A stretch of 64,000 bases of DNA from Methanosarcina sp. ERenArc_MAG2. Lineage in GTDB: Archaea; Halobacteriota; Methanosarcinia; Methanosarcinales; Methanosarcinaceae. The notes under the pieces were generated by a model, which ran no database searches, was not told where the DNA came from, and saw only the letters and a list, made by a program, of their open reading frames with translations. Of the stretch, positions 9,836-19,665 are shown piece by piece; position 1 is the first letter of the stretch; each line of letters opens with the position of its first letter. Position numbers and translations under genes: made by a program. The stretch covers positions 248,001-312,000 of the forward strand of contig JAMXHR010000017.1 in assembly GCA_023955635.1 (NCBI GenBank). The letters are read 5' to 3'.

Positions 9836-11410
9836 ATGGTGAAATTCAACGTACCGAAAATAAAATTATCCATTCCTGCAGTTGCCGTAATTCTGATTGT
9901 AGCACTGCTCTGTGCAGGCTGTGTTGATACTGAAGAGCCTGAAGAAAAAGTTCTTCGCGTAGTTCTGAACGAAGGTCCCGATACCGGGGGCAGTCTTGAC
10001 CCTGCCAACGGCTGGACAGGGTGGTATGTCCATCAGGCAGGCATCTATGAAACACTGTTTTACTATGATGCAGACATGAATCTCATGCCCAAACTTGCAT
10101 CTGGCTACAAACAGTTAAACGATACTGAATGGGAAATTCAGCTCCGTGAAGATGTAACCTTCCACGACGGAACGAAAATGAATGCAGATGCGGTTCTCTT
10201 TTCACTGAACAGAGTACTTGACCCGTCAAACAGCAGATCATCCGAGTACTCGTTCATCAAAGATGTACGAAAAACTGGTGAGTACACCATTGTCATCGAA
10301 ACTAATGATGTTTATGCTCCATTAATTGCATCCCTTGTAGACCCGGTTATGTCTGTAATCAGTCCCAGTATTGTTGATGCAGACAAACAGCCTGTTGGAA
10401 CTGGTCCCTTCAAGTTTGTTTCCGTCGAATCAGGTGCAAACCTTGAAGTAGTCAAGAACCCGGATTACTGGGGCGGTGAGGTCAAAATTGACCGTATACT
10501 TATGCAGTACAACAAAGACAGCACGTCCAGAACTATGTTGATAAAATCAGGAGATGTCGACATTGCCCGGGACCCTCTACAGAGCGAATATCCAGCACTC
10601 CAGGCTAATCCAGACATAAACGTGATTTCCAAAGAAACTCTGCGGACTTACTTCCTGTATATAAATGGCGGCAAAGCACCATTTGACGATATCAGAGTCC
10701 GACAGGCACTCTCCTATACAATCAACCGCCAGGAAATTGTGGAAACAGCACTTGAAGGGGTTTCCGGCCTCCCAGCAAAGGGAATATTTACAAATACCAT
10801 GCCATGGAACGCAAATGATCAGATCGAATCTTATGAATATAACCCTGAAAAAGCTCTGAAACTCTTTAAAGAAGCAGGAATCACGAAAGGCACAGATGGT
10901 AAACTCTACTACAACGGTAAACCATTCACCATTGAAATCCAGACCTACACAAAACGTGCAGCTCTTCAGCCGAGTGCAGAAATCATAGCCTCCCAGCTAG
11001 AAAACATTGGCATTACCGCAACTGTGAAAATTCTGGAAAGTGCCGCACTTACAGAAAACGCCGTTGCAGGAACGTATGACCTTTCATTTGCCGCGTGGAG
11101 TACGGCACCTACCGGAGACCCGGACTACTTCCTTTCGAGCCATTACCTCTCAACCGGAAACTATGCATCCAAATGGCTCCGCTATTCTAATCCTGAGGTA
11201 GATAAACTGATTCTTAAAGCAAGAACCGAGCCTGATGAAGAGAAACGTGCTGAGCTATATAACAATATCCAAGTACAGATTCAGGAAGATGCAGTGATAC
11301 TGCCCGTTTTCTATGCCAACGAAATCTATGCACTGTCATCAGGCATTGAAGGCTTTGTGATTTATCCAAACGAATACACAATTATCACCAAGGATATTGG
11401 ATTCGCATAA
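9836..11410 (+). CDS. ABC transporter solute-binding lipoprotein (nickel/peptide type), first copy
   Basis: About 524 residues, SBP family 5 (NikA/DppA/OppA). The N-terminal hydrophobic segment ends in the lipobox LLCAGC, so the mature protein would be lipid-anchored outside the membrane. Family landmarks are ETLFYYD, LASGYKQLNDTEWEIQLREDVTFHDGT, PVGTGPFKF and VRQALSYTINRQEIV. I start at the ATG at 9836; a TTG at 9827 is also in frame. The substrate cannot be deduced. It is very similar to the next gene at 11713, indicating duplication. The NikD-type ATPase downstream favours a metal, metal-chelate or small peptide substrate. Confidence 0.9.
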   Translation: MVKFNVPKIKLSIPAVAVILIVALLCAGCVDTEEPEEKVLRVVLNEGPDTGGSLDPANGWTGWYVHQAGIYETLFYYDADMNLMPKLASGYKQLNDTEWEIQLREDVTFHDGTKMNADAVLFSLNRVLDPSNSRSSEYSFIKDVRKTGEYTIVIETNDVYAPLIASLVDPVMSVISPSIVDADKQPVGTGPFKFVSVESGANLEVVKNPDYWGGEVKIDRILMQYNKDSTSRTMLIKSGDVDIARDPLQSEYPALQANPDINVISKETLRTYFLYINGGKAPFDDIRVRQALSYTINRQEIVETALEGVSGLPAKGIFTNTMPWNANDQIESYEYNPEKALKLFKEAGITKGTDGKLYYNGKPFTIEIQTYTKRAALQPSAEIIASQLENIGITATVKILESAALTENAVAGTYDLSFAAWSTAPTGDPDYFLSSHYLSTGNYASKWLRYSNPEVDKLILKARTEPDEEKRAELYNNIQVQIQEDAVILPVFYANEIYALSSGIEGFVIYPNEYTIITKDIGFA

Positions 11411-11712
11411 ATTTATCGGAGGAGGCCAGAAAGACCTGCTTTTTCAGACAGCAGTTTTGATGTTGTTCGAAGAAAGATTTGCTCTCAAGGGGATCTGTAA
11501 GGGAGAAAACTTCCACACGAAGTTCTGGCCTATTTCCCCTTTACGACAAAACATGCCGGGAATAAGCTCTGAAATTATTGTATTATGTCTGAAAACAGAT
11601 ATTTACGGGAATTTTGCATCCGGGAAAAAACTCTGTTAAATGGAAGACAGATATTGATGTTGTTTTGCCCAGGCTGGATAGTTACAATTTTTTGACTATA
11701 AGAGGTAGTGAG
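11411..11712 (+). pseudogene. Spacer with a faint methyltransferase relic
   Basis: No intact gene. Short stretches resemble the local methyltransferases in different frames: SDSSFDVV at about 11437-11461, like FEDNTFDVVV, and LPHEVLAYF near 11515-11541, like the VPPEKMLEYF segment. The order matches an eroded methyltransferase between the two solute-binding proteins. Similarity is weak and unverified. Confidence 0.3.
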
Positions 11713-13271
11713 ATGACGTTAAGGATGAAGTTATCACTTGCTTGTACTGCAGTTTTTTTTGCAATCATCATCTGTACGGGTTGTGTTCAGACAGAGGATT
11801 CTGAAGAAAAAGTTCTTCGTGTAGCTCTTACGACTGGCCCTGATACAGGAGGAAGCCTTGATCCTTCCATTTCATGGGAAGGCTGGCCTATGCGAAGAAC
11901 CGGAATCTATGAGACTCTCTTCTCTTACGACGAAAACATGAATCTCCAGCCTGAACTTGCAACAGGCTATAAACAGTTAAATGATACCGAATGGGAAATT
12001 CAGCTCCGCAGGAACGTAACCTTCCATGATGGAACTATAATGGAAGCAGATGCTGTAATTTCTTCCATCAACAGAATTCTTGACCCATCAAACAGCAGGT
12101 CATCAGAATACTCTTTTATCAAAAACGTCTACAAAACCGATGACTACACAATCGTCGTGGAAACAAATGAATCATATGCACCAACTATTTTCATGTTCAC
12201 AGACACCATCATGTCAATTGTAAGTCCTAACGCAGAAAACCTTGATACCGAACCTGTTGGAACTGGGCCGTACAGGTTTGTATCATTTGAACCGGGTGCC
12301 AGTATAGAACTGGTAAAGAATCCTGATTATTGGGGTGAAGCGCCAAAAATTGACAGAATAATTATCCAGTACAGCAAAGATGCCGCTGCAAGAACTCTTC
12401 TGCTCAAATCAGGCGATGTTGATATTACAAGAGATGTCCTGCAAAGCGAGTACGCAACCCTTGAAGCTGACCCTGACACTAATATCGTATCCAAAGAAAC
12501 GCTTAGAACTTACTTCATGTACATTAACGAAGGAAAAGCACCTTTCGATGATGTAAGGGTTCGCCAGTCCCTCAATTATGCAATTGATCGCCAGGAAATC
12601 GTTGACACGGCCCTTGAAGGTGTTGCCGGCTCTCCAGCAGTTGGAATATTCCCAGACATCATGCCCTGGAATGCTAACGACAAGATTGAAGCTTATGAAT
12701 ATAACCCTGAAAAAGCTCTTGAACTCTTTGCTGAAGCGGGAATCACGCAGGGAAGTGATGGTAGACTCTATTACAACGGTAAACCGTTCACAGTTGAAAT
12801 CCAGACCTATACAAAACAGTCAGTACATCAGCCAATGGCAGAAGTAATTGCCGCCCAGTTTGAAAAAATCGGTATCACCACTATAATAAAAATTGCAGAA
12901 ACAAATTCAATTAGCTCCGATGCGGCAGCCGGAAAGTATGACCTTGCGCTATATTCATGGGGTGTTGCACCAGTCGGAGATCCTGACTATTTCATGTACA
13001 GCCACTTCCTTTCAACCGGAACCTACGCATCCACATGGCTCCGCTATTCTAATCCTCAGGTTGATGAGTGGATTCTTGAAGCAAGGGCTGAGACGGATGA
13101 AGAAAAACGTGCAGAACTTTACGATATGATTCAGGAACAGGTCCAGAATGATGCGGTATTAGTCTGTATTGCATACAAGAAAGAAATTGACGGACTCTCC
13201 CCAATCTCAAGGGTTTTGAGATTTATCCAAACGAATACACGTTCATTACAAAGGAAATGGAACTTGCCTGA
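11713..13271 (+). CDS. ABC transporter solute-binding lipoprotein, second copy (frameshift near C-terminus)
   Basis: Starts at the ATG after AGAGGTAGTGAG. It has a signal peptide with lipobox ICTGC and the full SBP family 5 body (ETLFSYDENM, VTFHDGT, PVGTGPYRF, VRQSLNYAIDRQEIV). It is a close paralogue of the protein at 9836. At the C run 13199-13202 the frame shifts. Restoring one base gives NLKGFEIYPNEYTFITKEMELA and a stop at 13271, matching the first copy. Without the correction the frame reads on to 13314 with unrelated residues and overlaps the next gene. Two near-identical binding proteins served by one permease set suggest either two related ligands or a dosage duplication. Confidence 0.88.
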
Positions 13272-13282
13272 GGAATTAAAAA

Positions 13283-13975
13283 ATGAAAGACAAAATTACA
13301 GAACACTGGAATAAGATTAGTCCAAATTACCGGAAGATGTATCATGACCATCTTGATGAAGAAATCCTCCTGATGCAAAATCTCTTTGTAGAAAGGCTGC
13401 CAGCAGGTAAAAAACTTAATGTCCTTGATATCGGAACAGGTCCTGGCATCCAGGCATTTGTTTTTGCCGAAATGGGGCACAATGTAACTGCTCTTGATAT
13501 CTCAAAAGAGATGCTTGCACGTGCAAAAGAAGGGGCAAAGAACCGTAATTTGTCAATTAAGTTTGTTGAAGGTGACGGAGAAAACCTGCAGTTTGAAGAC
13601 AATACATTTGATGTTATCGTAAACATGCACCTTCTCTGGACGCTCACACACCATGACAAATTCTTCAGTGAATGCCGCCGCATTCTAGTACCTGAGGGTA
13701 GGATTTTAGCAATTGACGGTCAATGGTTCCAGCCAGGATACGTTCCAAACAAGAACTACAACCAGGAAGAAAGAAATCACGATGATATAATTGAATATCT
13801 TCCATTTTATGACAGCAACTCGCCTGAAATGATTACAGCAATCATGGAAAATAACGGGTTTTCTGAGGTCTCCTGGAAATCTCTTCCCGAGTATGCAGAG
13901 TATATGAAAAGATGCGATCCAGAAGGTTATGACTATTTATCTGTTCCATACCTTGCCACCGGGATAAAATATTGA
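13283..13975 (+). CDS. Class I SAM-dependent methyltransferase
   Basis: 230 residues, starting 11 bases after the restored stop of the solute-binding protein, with GAGGA as ribosome site. Rossmann-type methyltransferase: motif I LDIGTGPG at residues 48-55, acidic ALDIS at the end of strand 2, and NTFDVIVNMHLLWTL as the strand 4 region. The LLWTL motif recurs in the other methyltransferases of the island and may define the family. No DNA- or RNA-binding domain is seen, so a small-molecule substrate is likely. The position inside a transporter operon is the strongest functional clue. Confidence 0.87.
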   Translation: MKDKITEHWNKISPNYRKMYHDHLDEEILLMQNLFVERLPAGKKLNVLDIGTGPGIQAFVFAEMGHNVTALDISKEMLARAKEGAKNRNLSIKFVEGDGENLQFEDNTFDVIVNMHLLWTLTHHDKFFSECRRILVPEGRILAIDGQWFQPGYVPNKNYNQEERNHDDIIEYLPFYDSNSPEMITAIMENNGFSEVSWKSLPEYAEYMKRCDPEGYDYLSVPYLATGIKY

Positions 13976-13985
13976 GGAATGAAAA

Positions 13986-14102
13986 ATGAAAGACAAAATT
14001 GCAGATGACAAATATAATACATTTTTGCTGAAACATGATCCAAAGGGATATGAGGCATCTTACCCGGAGCCTCCGTGTTTCATCTCTGCAAAGAAGTGCT
14101 GA
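13986..14102 (+). pseudogene. Internally deleted methyltransferase remnant
   Basis: A 38-codon frame that begins MKDKI, exactly like the preceding methyltransferase, then jumps to a C-terminal-like piece (HDPKGYEASYPEPPCFISAKK). That piece resembles the DPEGYDY tail of the gene at 13283. The ribosome site GAGGAATGAAAA is duplicated too. It looks like a tandem methyltransferase copy that lost its central domain. It could still be translated as a short peptide. Confidence 0.55.
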
Positions 14103-14122
14103 GCTTGTCCAGAGGTACTGCA

Positions 14123-15073
14123 ATGCTAAAAGAGTATTTCATCCGCCGAGCTCTGTATCTCCTCCCGGTTCTCATATTTATCTCATTCATGAGTTTTTCA
14201 CTCATCTACATCGCGCCGGGCGACCCGGCAGAGATTATGATGACGAGTCCCTCGGGTGGATATGATGAGGCAGCTGTTGAAGCGTTCCGCATAGCTCACG
14301 GTCTTGACCAGCCGTTTTACATTCAGTATCTGAACTGGCTCAAACACGCGGCTGTCGGAGATTTTGGCTACTCGTATATGAGCGAACAGTCGGTGTTTGA
14401 AACTGTTCTGGATGCGTTCAGAAATACGCTGACACTTTCCGTTCTCGCCCTTGCAATTGCTCTTGTTATCGCCATTCCGCTTGGCGTAGTCTCAGCTCTG
14501 AAGCGTAACACCGTTGTTGACGACGCCTGCCGCTTTGGCGCTCTTCTCGGTGTATCCATGCCGAACTTCTTGCAGGCCTATCTGATGATAATTCTCTTCT
14601 CGGTAATCATTCACTGGCTCCCAGCATCAGGATTCGGCCACGGAACAGATATCAGCTACATGATTCTACCGGCGATTGTTCTTGGAACTGGGTCGGCAGC
14701 TATAATGATGCGGATGATTCGTTCAAGCATGCTGGATGTCATGGGAAAAGAGTACATCCAGACAGCCCGTGGAAAAGGGATGTCTGAAAAAATCGTCATC
14801 ATCAGACACGCATTAAAAAACGCACTTGTTCCGGTTATCACGGTGATTGGTCTGTCGATTGGTTTTCTCTTAAACGGTTCGGTTGTTGTTGAGACAATTT
14901 TCGGATGGTCGGGTATTGGAAATCTTGTGGTGAACTCAATTCTTTCCCACGATTATATGATGGTACAGGGCTCGGTGCTCTTTGTTGCCATCATTTTCCT
15001 TCTGATCAACTTCTTTGTAGATATAGTCTACGTTTGGGCAAACCCGGAGATACGCTATGATAGAAATTCTTAA
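14123..15073 (+). CDS. ABC transporter permease, NikB/DppB type
   Basis: 316 residues starting at MLKEYFIRR after AGAGGT. Multi-spanning inner-membrane permease with the usual first helix plus PGDPAE motif, and the coupling loop QTARGKGMSEKIVIIRHALKN that contacts the ATPases. The C-terminal helices contain the FGWSGIGNL segment. It forms a heterodimer with the next permease. The ATG of that gene overlaps this stop by 17 bases. This gene and the next three are visibly richer in G+C than the surrounding spacers. Confidence 0.92.
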   Translation: MLKEYFIRRALYLLPVLIFISFMSFSLIYIAPGDPAEIMMTSPSGGYDEAAVEAFRIAHGLDQPFYIQYLNWLKHAAVGDFGYSYMSEQSVFETVLDAFRNTLTLSVLALAIALVIAIPLGVVSALKRNTVVDDACRFGALLGVSMPNFLQAYLMIILFSVIIHWLPASGFGHGTDISYMILPAIVLGTGSAAIMMRMIRSSMLDVMGKEYIQTARGKGMSEKIVIIRHALKNALVPVITVIGLSIGFLLNGSVVVETIFGWSGIGNLVVNSILSHDYMMVQGSVLFVAIIFLLINFFVDIVYVWANPEIRYDRNS

Positions 15074-15895
15074 AAACCGGCAGATTACTCTCTCCTGATA
15101 ATTCTTGGGGGGCTTATCTTCATGGCTATTTTTGCCGGTATTTTGGCTCCTTATGACTACACGGAAAAGAACCTGCAAAACCGTCTGCAACCTCCGTCTT
15201 CTGACCACCTGTTTGGAACCGATCACCTTGGTCGCGATATCCTTACAATGGTGATGTACGGTGCGCGGACATCCCTTTTCGTCGGGTTTGTGGTTGTCTG
15301 CATTTCACTTGCAATCGGGGTGACACTTGGCGTTTTGGCAGGGTATTACGGCGGGTGGCTGGATGAGATTATCATGCGGCTTACGGATAGTTTTCTTGCG
15401 TTTCCATCGATGTTTCTGGCACTTGCAATTACCGCGTTTCTGGGACAGGGGCTGAAAAACATGATGCTTGCTTTAATTATTGTCGAATGGACGGTGTTTG
15501 CGAGAATTGCACGCGGTTCAACACTTGACGTCAAGACAAAAGGCTACGTCCGAGCATCACGATGGATTGGTGCTTCAAACGGTTATGTGATGATAAAACA
15601 TGTTCTTCCAAACATTATCTCTCCGGTTTTGATTATGGCAACGCTTGGAATCGGGAACGTGATTTTGGCAGCGGCCGGTTTAAGTTTCCTTGGTCTTGGG
15701 GTGCAGCCATCAACACCGGAGTGGGGTGCGATGCTCGATGCAGGCAGGACGTATGTCACAACTGCTCCCTGGCTGATGCTTTTCCCGGGTCTTTTTATCA
15801 TGACATCTGTTCTTGCGTTCAACTACTTCGGCGACGGATTGCGGGATGCACTTGACCAGAAGATGAAATATACTGAGCTTGAAGGAAGATTCTGA
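15057..15895 (+). CDS. ABC transporter permease, NikC/DppC type (frameshift near N-terminus)
   Basis: About 280 residues when restored. The ATG at 15057 lies inside the end of the NikB-like gene. The first 13 codons (MIEILKNRQITLS) run into TGA. One added base near 15094 joins them to LIILGGLIFMAIFAGILAPYDY, completing the first membrane helix. The rest is intact: FGTDHLGRDILTMVMYGART, coupling loop GYVRASRWIGASNGYVMIKHVLPN and five further helices. If the shift is real, a shortened product from the ATG at 15122 would lack most of helix one. Confidence 0.88.
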
Positions 15896-15896
15896 T

Positions 15897-16835
15897 ATGT
15901 CTGATGTATTACTGAAAGTATCCGGCGTTTCTGTAACAATCCCAACTGGGAAGGGAGCAGTTCAGGCGGTTGATGATGCGGCATTTTCGATTAACAAACA
16001 TGAGGTGTTTTCACTGATTGGGGAGTCAGGTAGCGGCAAGTCAATTCTTGGCCAAGCAATAATGAGGCTGCTTCCTCCAAATGCGGTGTTTTCCGGGAAA
16101 GTGGAACTTGGAGGCACGGAAATATCATCTCTTTCCGAAAAGGAAATGCAGAAAGTCCGCGGCAAAACGGTTGCATCAATTGCCCAGAACCCGTATCTTG
16201 CGATGAATCCGGGAATCAGGGTTGGCACTCAGGTTGCAGAGCCTATGAGAGCACATCTTGGAATGAGTAAAAAGGATTCAAAGGCCAGGACATGCCGGGC
16301 TCTGAAGTATTTTGATATCATCCCTGCTGAAGTGCGGGAAAGGGAATACCCGTTTCAGTACAGCGGTGGAATGCTACAACGGGCAATGGTTGCAATGGGA
16401 ACGGCTGCAAATCCTGAACTGATTATCGCTGATGAACCTACAAAAGGCGTTGATGTGTTGAAGAAACGCAATATTGCAGCAATTTTTAAGAAAGTTTCTT
16501 CGGATGGCTGTGCATTTCTTTTAATTACACATGATGTCGGTTTTGCCCGGGCGATGGCGGACAGAATCGCGGTGAACTACTGCGGGCAGATTGTGGAGAT
16601 TGCAGAGAAAGAAGCGTTTTTCAAAGAGCCTCTTCATCCGTATTCACAGGCGCTTTTAGATGCGGTGCCGGAGCGCGGCATGCATCCGATTCCAGGCTTG
16701 TCACCTTCGATGATTGAGGTGCCGGAAGGATGTAGGTTTCACCCGCGATGCCCATATAAAACGGACAGGTGCCTGACGAATCCGCCGGTTGTGGAGCTGG
16801 ATGGAAGATCTGTGAGGTGCTGGGTGTATGCTTAA
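15897..16835 (+). CDS. ABC transporter ATPase, NikD type
   Basis: 312 residues from MSDVLLKV, preceded by GAAGGA just before the NikC-like stop. Walker A GESGSGKS, signature SGGMLQR, Walker B LIIADEP, switch His in LLITHD. SGGMLQR is the form seen in NikD rather than most OppD proteins. The C-terminal extension holds the conserved cysteines GCRFHPRCPYKTDRC and RCW; similar cysteines in DppD-type ATPases have been linked to an iron-sulfur cluster. It overlaps the next ATPase by 8 bases. Confidence 0.92.
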   Translation: MSDVLLKVSGVSVTIPTGKGAVQAVDDAAFSINKHEVFSLIGESGSGKSILGQAIMRLLPPNAVFSGKVELGGTEISSLSEKEMQKVRGKTVASIAQNPYLAMNPGIRVGTQVAEPMRAHLGMSKKDSKARTCRALKYFDIIPAEVREREYPFQYSGGMLQRAMVAMGTAANPELIIADEPTKGVDVLKKRNIAAIFKKVSSDGCAFLLITHDVGFARAMADRIAVNYCGQIVEIAEKEAFFKEPLHPYSQALLDAVPERGMHPIPGLSPSMIEVPEGCRFHPRCPYKTDRCLTNPPVVELDGRSVRCWVYA

Positions 16836-17745
16836 GGCAGAGAATCTGCATTTTGTTTATACTTCAGGATTGATTAAAACCATCAAAAAGGCAGCCGTCT
16901 GCGGTGTTGATCTGGAGATTTTCCCGGGCGAGACGGTGGCTATTGTAGGGGAGTCTGGGTGCGGGAAGTCGACGCTTGCAAAGACGCTTGTCCAGCAACT
17001 TGTGCCGGCTTCCGGGGAAGTGTTTTTTGGCGGGACAAAACTGACGGGGATGAGCTGGAAGAATCTCCGGAAGTTTATGGGAAAAATCCAGCTGATCCCC
17101 CAGAATCCTGATGATGTGGTTGATCCGAAATGGACGGTTGAGCGGTCGGTTGCCGAGCCTTTTGTGATTTGCAGAGGTTTTTCCAAAGAGGAAATTTTGG
17201 TAAATGTAGATGCCCTGTTTGCAGAGGTGGGCCTTTCTGCGGAACACAAGCCCCGATATCCGCATGAGTTGTCAGGAGGAGAACTACAGCGGGTAGTAAT
17301 TGCCAGAGCGCTTGCTCTGAAGCCTGATCTGCTGGTCTGTGATGAGGCTACCTCGATGCTTGATGTGTCGGTTCAGGCATTTATTGTGACAATGCTCAAA
17401 GATATTCAGAAAAAACGTGGTCTCGGACTGGTGTTTATTACGCACGATCTGGAGGTAGCGAAGGCTGTTTCGGACCGGGTTCTGGTGATGTATGCAGGTG
17501 AGATTGTTGAGGAGGGGAAGGATGTGTTTGACCGGCCTCTGCATCCGTATACGCGTGCTCTTTTGGATGCAGTACAGTATGCATCGCTTGAGGTTGTGCT
17601 GCCGGAGGAGGGCAGGGCGCTACCTGATGGTTTTACGGGCTGTTCCTACTGCAGATTGTGCCGGGAGAGAACAGATGCATGTAAAGAGCCACAGAAACTA
17701 CGGGATGTCTCGGGGAGATTGGTGAGGTGCTGGAAATCAAAATGA
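16828..17745 (+). CDS. ABC transporter ATPase, NikE type
   Basis: 305 residues, ATG overlapping the previous stop. Walker A GESGCGKS, signature LSGGELQR, Walker B LLVCDEATSMLD, switch His in FITHD, and the Cys-containing C-terminal oligopeptide/dipeptide extension (GCSYCRLC). It pairs with the NikD-type ATPase at 15897 to drive import through the two permeases. The stop overlaps the ATG of a 33-codon frame by ATGA. Confidence 0.92.
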   Translation: MLKAENLHFVYTSGLIKTIKKAAVCGVDLEIFPGETVAIVGESGCGKSTLAKTLVQQLVPASGEVFFGGTKLTGMSWKNLRKFMGKIQLIPQNPDDVVDPKWTVERSVAEPFVICRGFSKEEILVNVDALFAEVGLSAEHKPRYPHELSGGELQRVVIARALALKPDLLVCDEATSMLDVSVQAFIVTMLKDIQKKRGLGLVFITHDLEVAKAVSDRVLVMYAGEIVEEGKDVFDRPLHPYTRALLDAVQYASLEVVLPEEGRALPDGFTGCSYCRLCRERTDACKEPQKLRDVSGRLVRCWKSK

Positions 17746-17843
17746 CTGCAGTCCAACCAACTAATCTGACAAATCTAGCCGCGAACTTTTACCTTCATCT
17801 GTTTGATCCTCAGCAAAAGGAGCAACTTGAAAAGTTTCGTTAA
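17742..17843 (+). CDS. Short coupled ORF, 33 codons, unknown
   Basis: Starts inside the NikE-type stop (ATGA overlap), the usual sign of translational coupling, and encodes MTAVQPTNLTNLAANFYLHL followed by a short charged tail. It is not recognised. It may be the N-terminus of a longer gene whose remainder decayed in 17844-18114, or a genuine small protein of the operon. Confidence 0.35.
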   Translation: MTAVQPTNLTNLAANFYLHLFDPQQKEQLEKFR

Positions 17844-18114
17844 TCAGCAGGGACGCATGAAATCACTAAACTTTATGGAACGGGATACAGCAGCATATCC
17901 ATGATGGATTTCCGTTGTTCCCAGGCTACCGCTTTCTGCTCAAAAACGTCCGTAATGGGATAAAAAAGCACTCTCAAAAGCGAGATTTCAGGTTCTTGCC
18001 TTAGAACCGTGCAGCTCAAAACTTATCGATATAGATGAAGAACAAATTCATGAAGTTGCGATGCCGATGTTTTTTATCGCCGCGCAAAAAACTTGGAAAA
18101 GGAATGAAAGAACA
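17844..18114 (+). other. Decayed coding stretch before the methyltransferase
   Basis: The frame leading into the methyltransferase is open for about 55 codons before its likely start and reads KARFQVLALEPCSSKLIDIDEEQ and on, ending at an in-frame stop near 17955. The sequence has coding character but matches nothing I recognise. It may be the eroded 3' half of the gene that begins at 17742. Confidence 0.3.
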
Positions 18115-18861
18115 ATGCTTCAAAAAGAAATGGAAGAGTACTGGTCACAGGGCTCTCTAAATTATGATCACATTATTCAATGTGAATTGCAAAGCTTCCG
18201 ACCTGCCCAATGGCAAAAGCTGATTTTGAGTCAGGTTCCTAAAAAAGATAGCTTAGATGTGCTGGACATTGGGTGCGGCCCTGGCTTTTTTTCAATCATT
18301 CTGAGTCAGGTCGGTCACCGGGTAACCGGAGTGGACTGTACGGCCGAAATGCTGGAAAAAGCGAGGCACAACGCTGAATTCTCAGGAGTTTCCCCAGCTT
18401 TTTTACAATTGGACTGTACAGAATTACCGTTCCCTGAAGACTCCTTTGATCTTGTTGTGAGCAGAAATGTAACATGGACCTTATCTGACCCAGTGGCAGT
18501 TTACCGAGAATGGCAGCGTGTTCTGAACCCTGGAGGAGTGCTGCTCATTTTTGACGCAAACTGGAATCTGCATCATTATGATGAAATCCTGATGGAGGAA
18601 GTCCTACGCAGAGAAAAGCTGTGCATTCAAAAATACGGCTCAACCTTTGATGGAGATAAAAATCCAACCGTGAGCATTGATTATGACATACTACCGCTTA
18701 GCTCCATAAAACGCCCTGGTTGGGATGTGGAACAGCTTACAAAGCTTGGCTTCTCAGAGGTCGACACTGTCCCTGATATTACCGATACTCTATGGGATGA
18801 CAAAGAAAAACTGCTCTATGGAGCCACACCGATGTTCATGGTGAAGGCGATTAGAGCATAG
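18115..18861 (+). CDS. Class I SAM-dependent methyltransferase
   Basis: 248 residues from MLQKEMEEYW. Motif I VLDIGCGPG at residues 49-57, GVDCTAEMLEKAR in the strand 2 region, FDLVVSRNVTWTL in the strand 4 region (the WTL motif of the island), then LNPGGVLLIFDANW. It follows the complete transporter set 9836-17745 on the same strand. It is more distant from the other methyltransferases than they are from each other. In-frame starts at 18061 and 18067 are possible; the chosen Met begins the conserved part. Confidence 0.85.
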   Translation: MLQKEMEEYWSQGSLNYDHIIQCELQSFRPAQWQKLILSQVPKKDSLDVLDIGCGPGFFSIILSQVGHRVTGVDCTAEMLEKARHNAEFSGVSPAFLQLDCTELPFPEDSFDLVVSRNVTWTLSDPVAVYREWQRVLNPGGVLLIFDANWNLHHYDEILMEEVLRREKLCIQKYGSTFDGDKNPTVSIDYDILPLSSIKRPGWDVEQLTKLGFSEVDTVPDITDTLWDDKEKLLYGATPMFMVKAIRA

Positions 18862-18900
18862 TTGTAAAATCCAGCTTCCATTTCAGCACTTTTATTCAGG

Positions 18901-18986
18901 GTTCTGTTAAGTCTTCGGAAGATAGCCATATTATAGGTTCGAAGCTTACCGGAAAAACATCTAATCCTCCGAAGACCTGACAGTAC
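18901..18986. repeat. Inverted-repeat (MITE-like) element
   Basis: GTTCTGTTAAGTCTTCGGAAGAT at 18901 is mirrored by the complement of ATCCTCCGAAGACCTGACAGTAC ending at 18986, with about 36 bases between. No coding sequence. It is probably a deletion derivative of an insertion sequence. Confidence 0.55.
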
Positions 18987-19073
18987 CTTGACGTCACAAC
19001 CCTTAAAAACACAATCAAAAAATAGAAGCCTACGAAGTGGAGAATTATTCATTGGTTATGCACAGGGTATTCT

Positions 19074-19240
19074 TCATCCTCGACCAGGTTTGCATTTAAG
19101 ACTGAAGAATCCTTCTTTTTCAGCACGTTTTATCCAGCGATGAACCATTGAACTATGGGCAGAAAAATCTTCTGCAACTTTAGCTGGACTTAAATCAGTT
19201 TTAATCAATAATAAAGCTTGAAGTCTCATCTGCTCGTTTT
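19074..19240 (-). pseudogene. Remnant of a transposase N-terminal HTH domain
   Basis: On the minus strand one frame reads QMRLQALLLIKTDLSPAKVA, then EDFSAHSSMVHRWIKRAE and a stop at 19074. This is the helix-turn-helix start of an IS630-like transposase; the catalytic domain is missing. Confidence 0.6.
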
Positions 19241-19665
19241 AATGTTCGAGATATACGATAAGAAACATATTATATTTCTTTTTATTTTTTCCACATTTAC
19301 TATGAAATACTCTAATATGTTATTATTTTTACATACATGATGATTTCGAAAGTTTTATATCTATATCATGTTTTATGAATATTTCCAACATAAAAAATAA
19401 GAAAATATTAATATTTAATGCCATTAAATTTAGAACATATATGCTATGATATTCTTAAAAAGATGAGAAATGACGACAGTTCATGCATGTGGAAAAAGCT
19501 ACAATAGTAAGTGCAGGATTGTTTTTCGATCTACAAAATTAATGTCTGAAAAGATTATTAGAGTAGCTGTGCTGGACATATATATCAAAATTCGAGCATC
19601 TTAGACAGCTTTGTTGGATACTATACGATTTCACTGGTGATCCTCTAAAAGAGAGTGATTTTTGA
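19241..19665. other. AT-rich spacer
   Basis: Very AT-rich, no convincing gene on either strand. The GTGATCCTCTAAAAGAGAG just before 19660 may once have served the truncated ATPase that follows. Confidence 0.4.
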
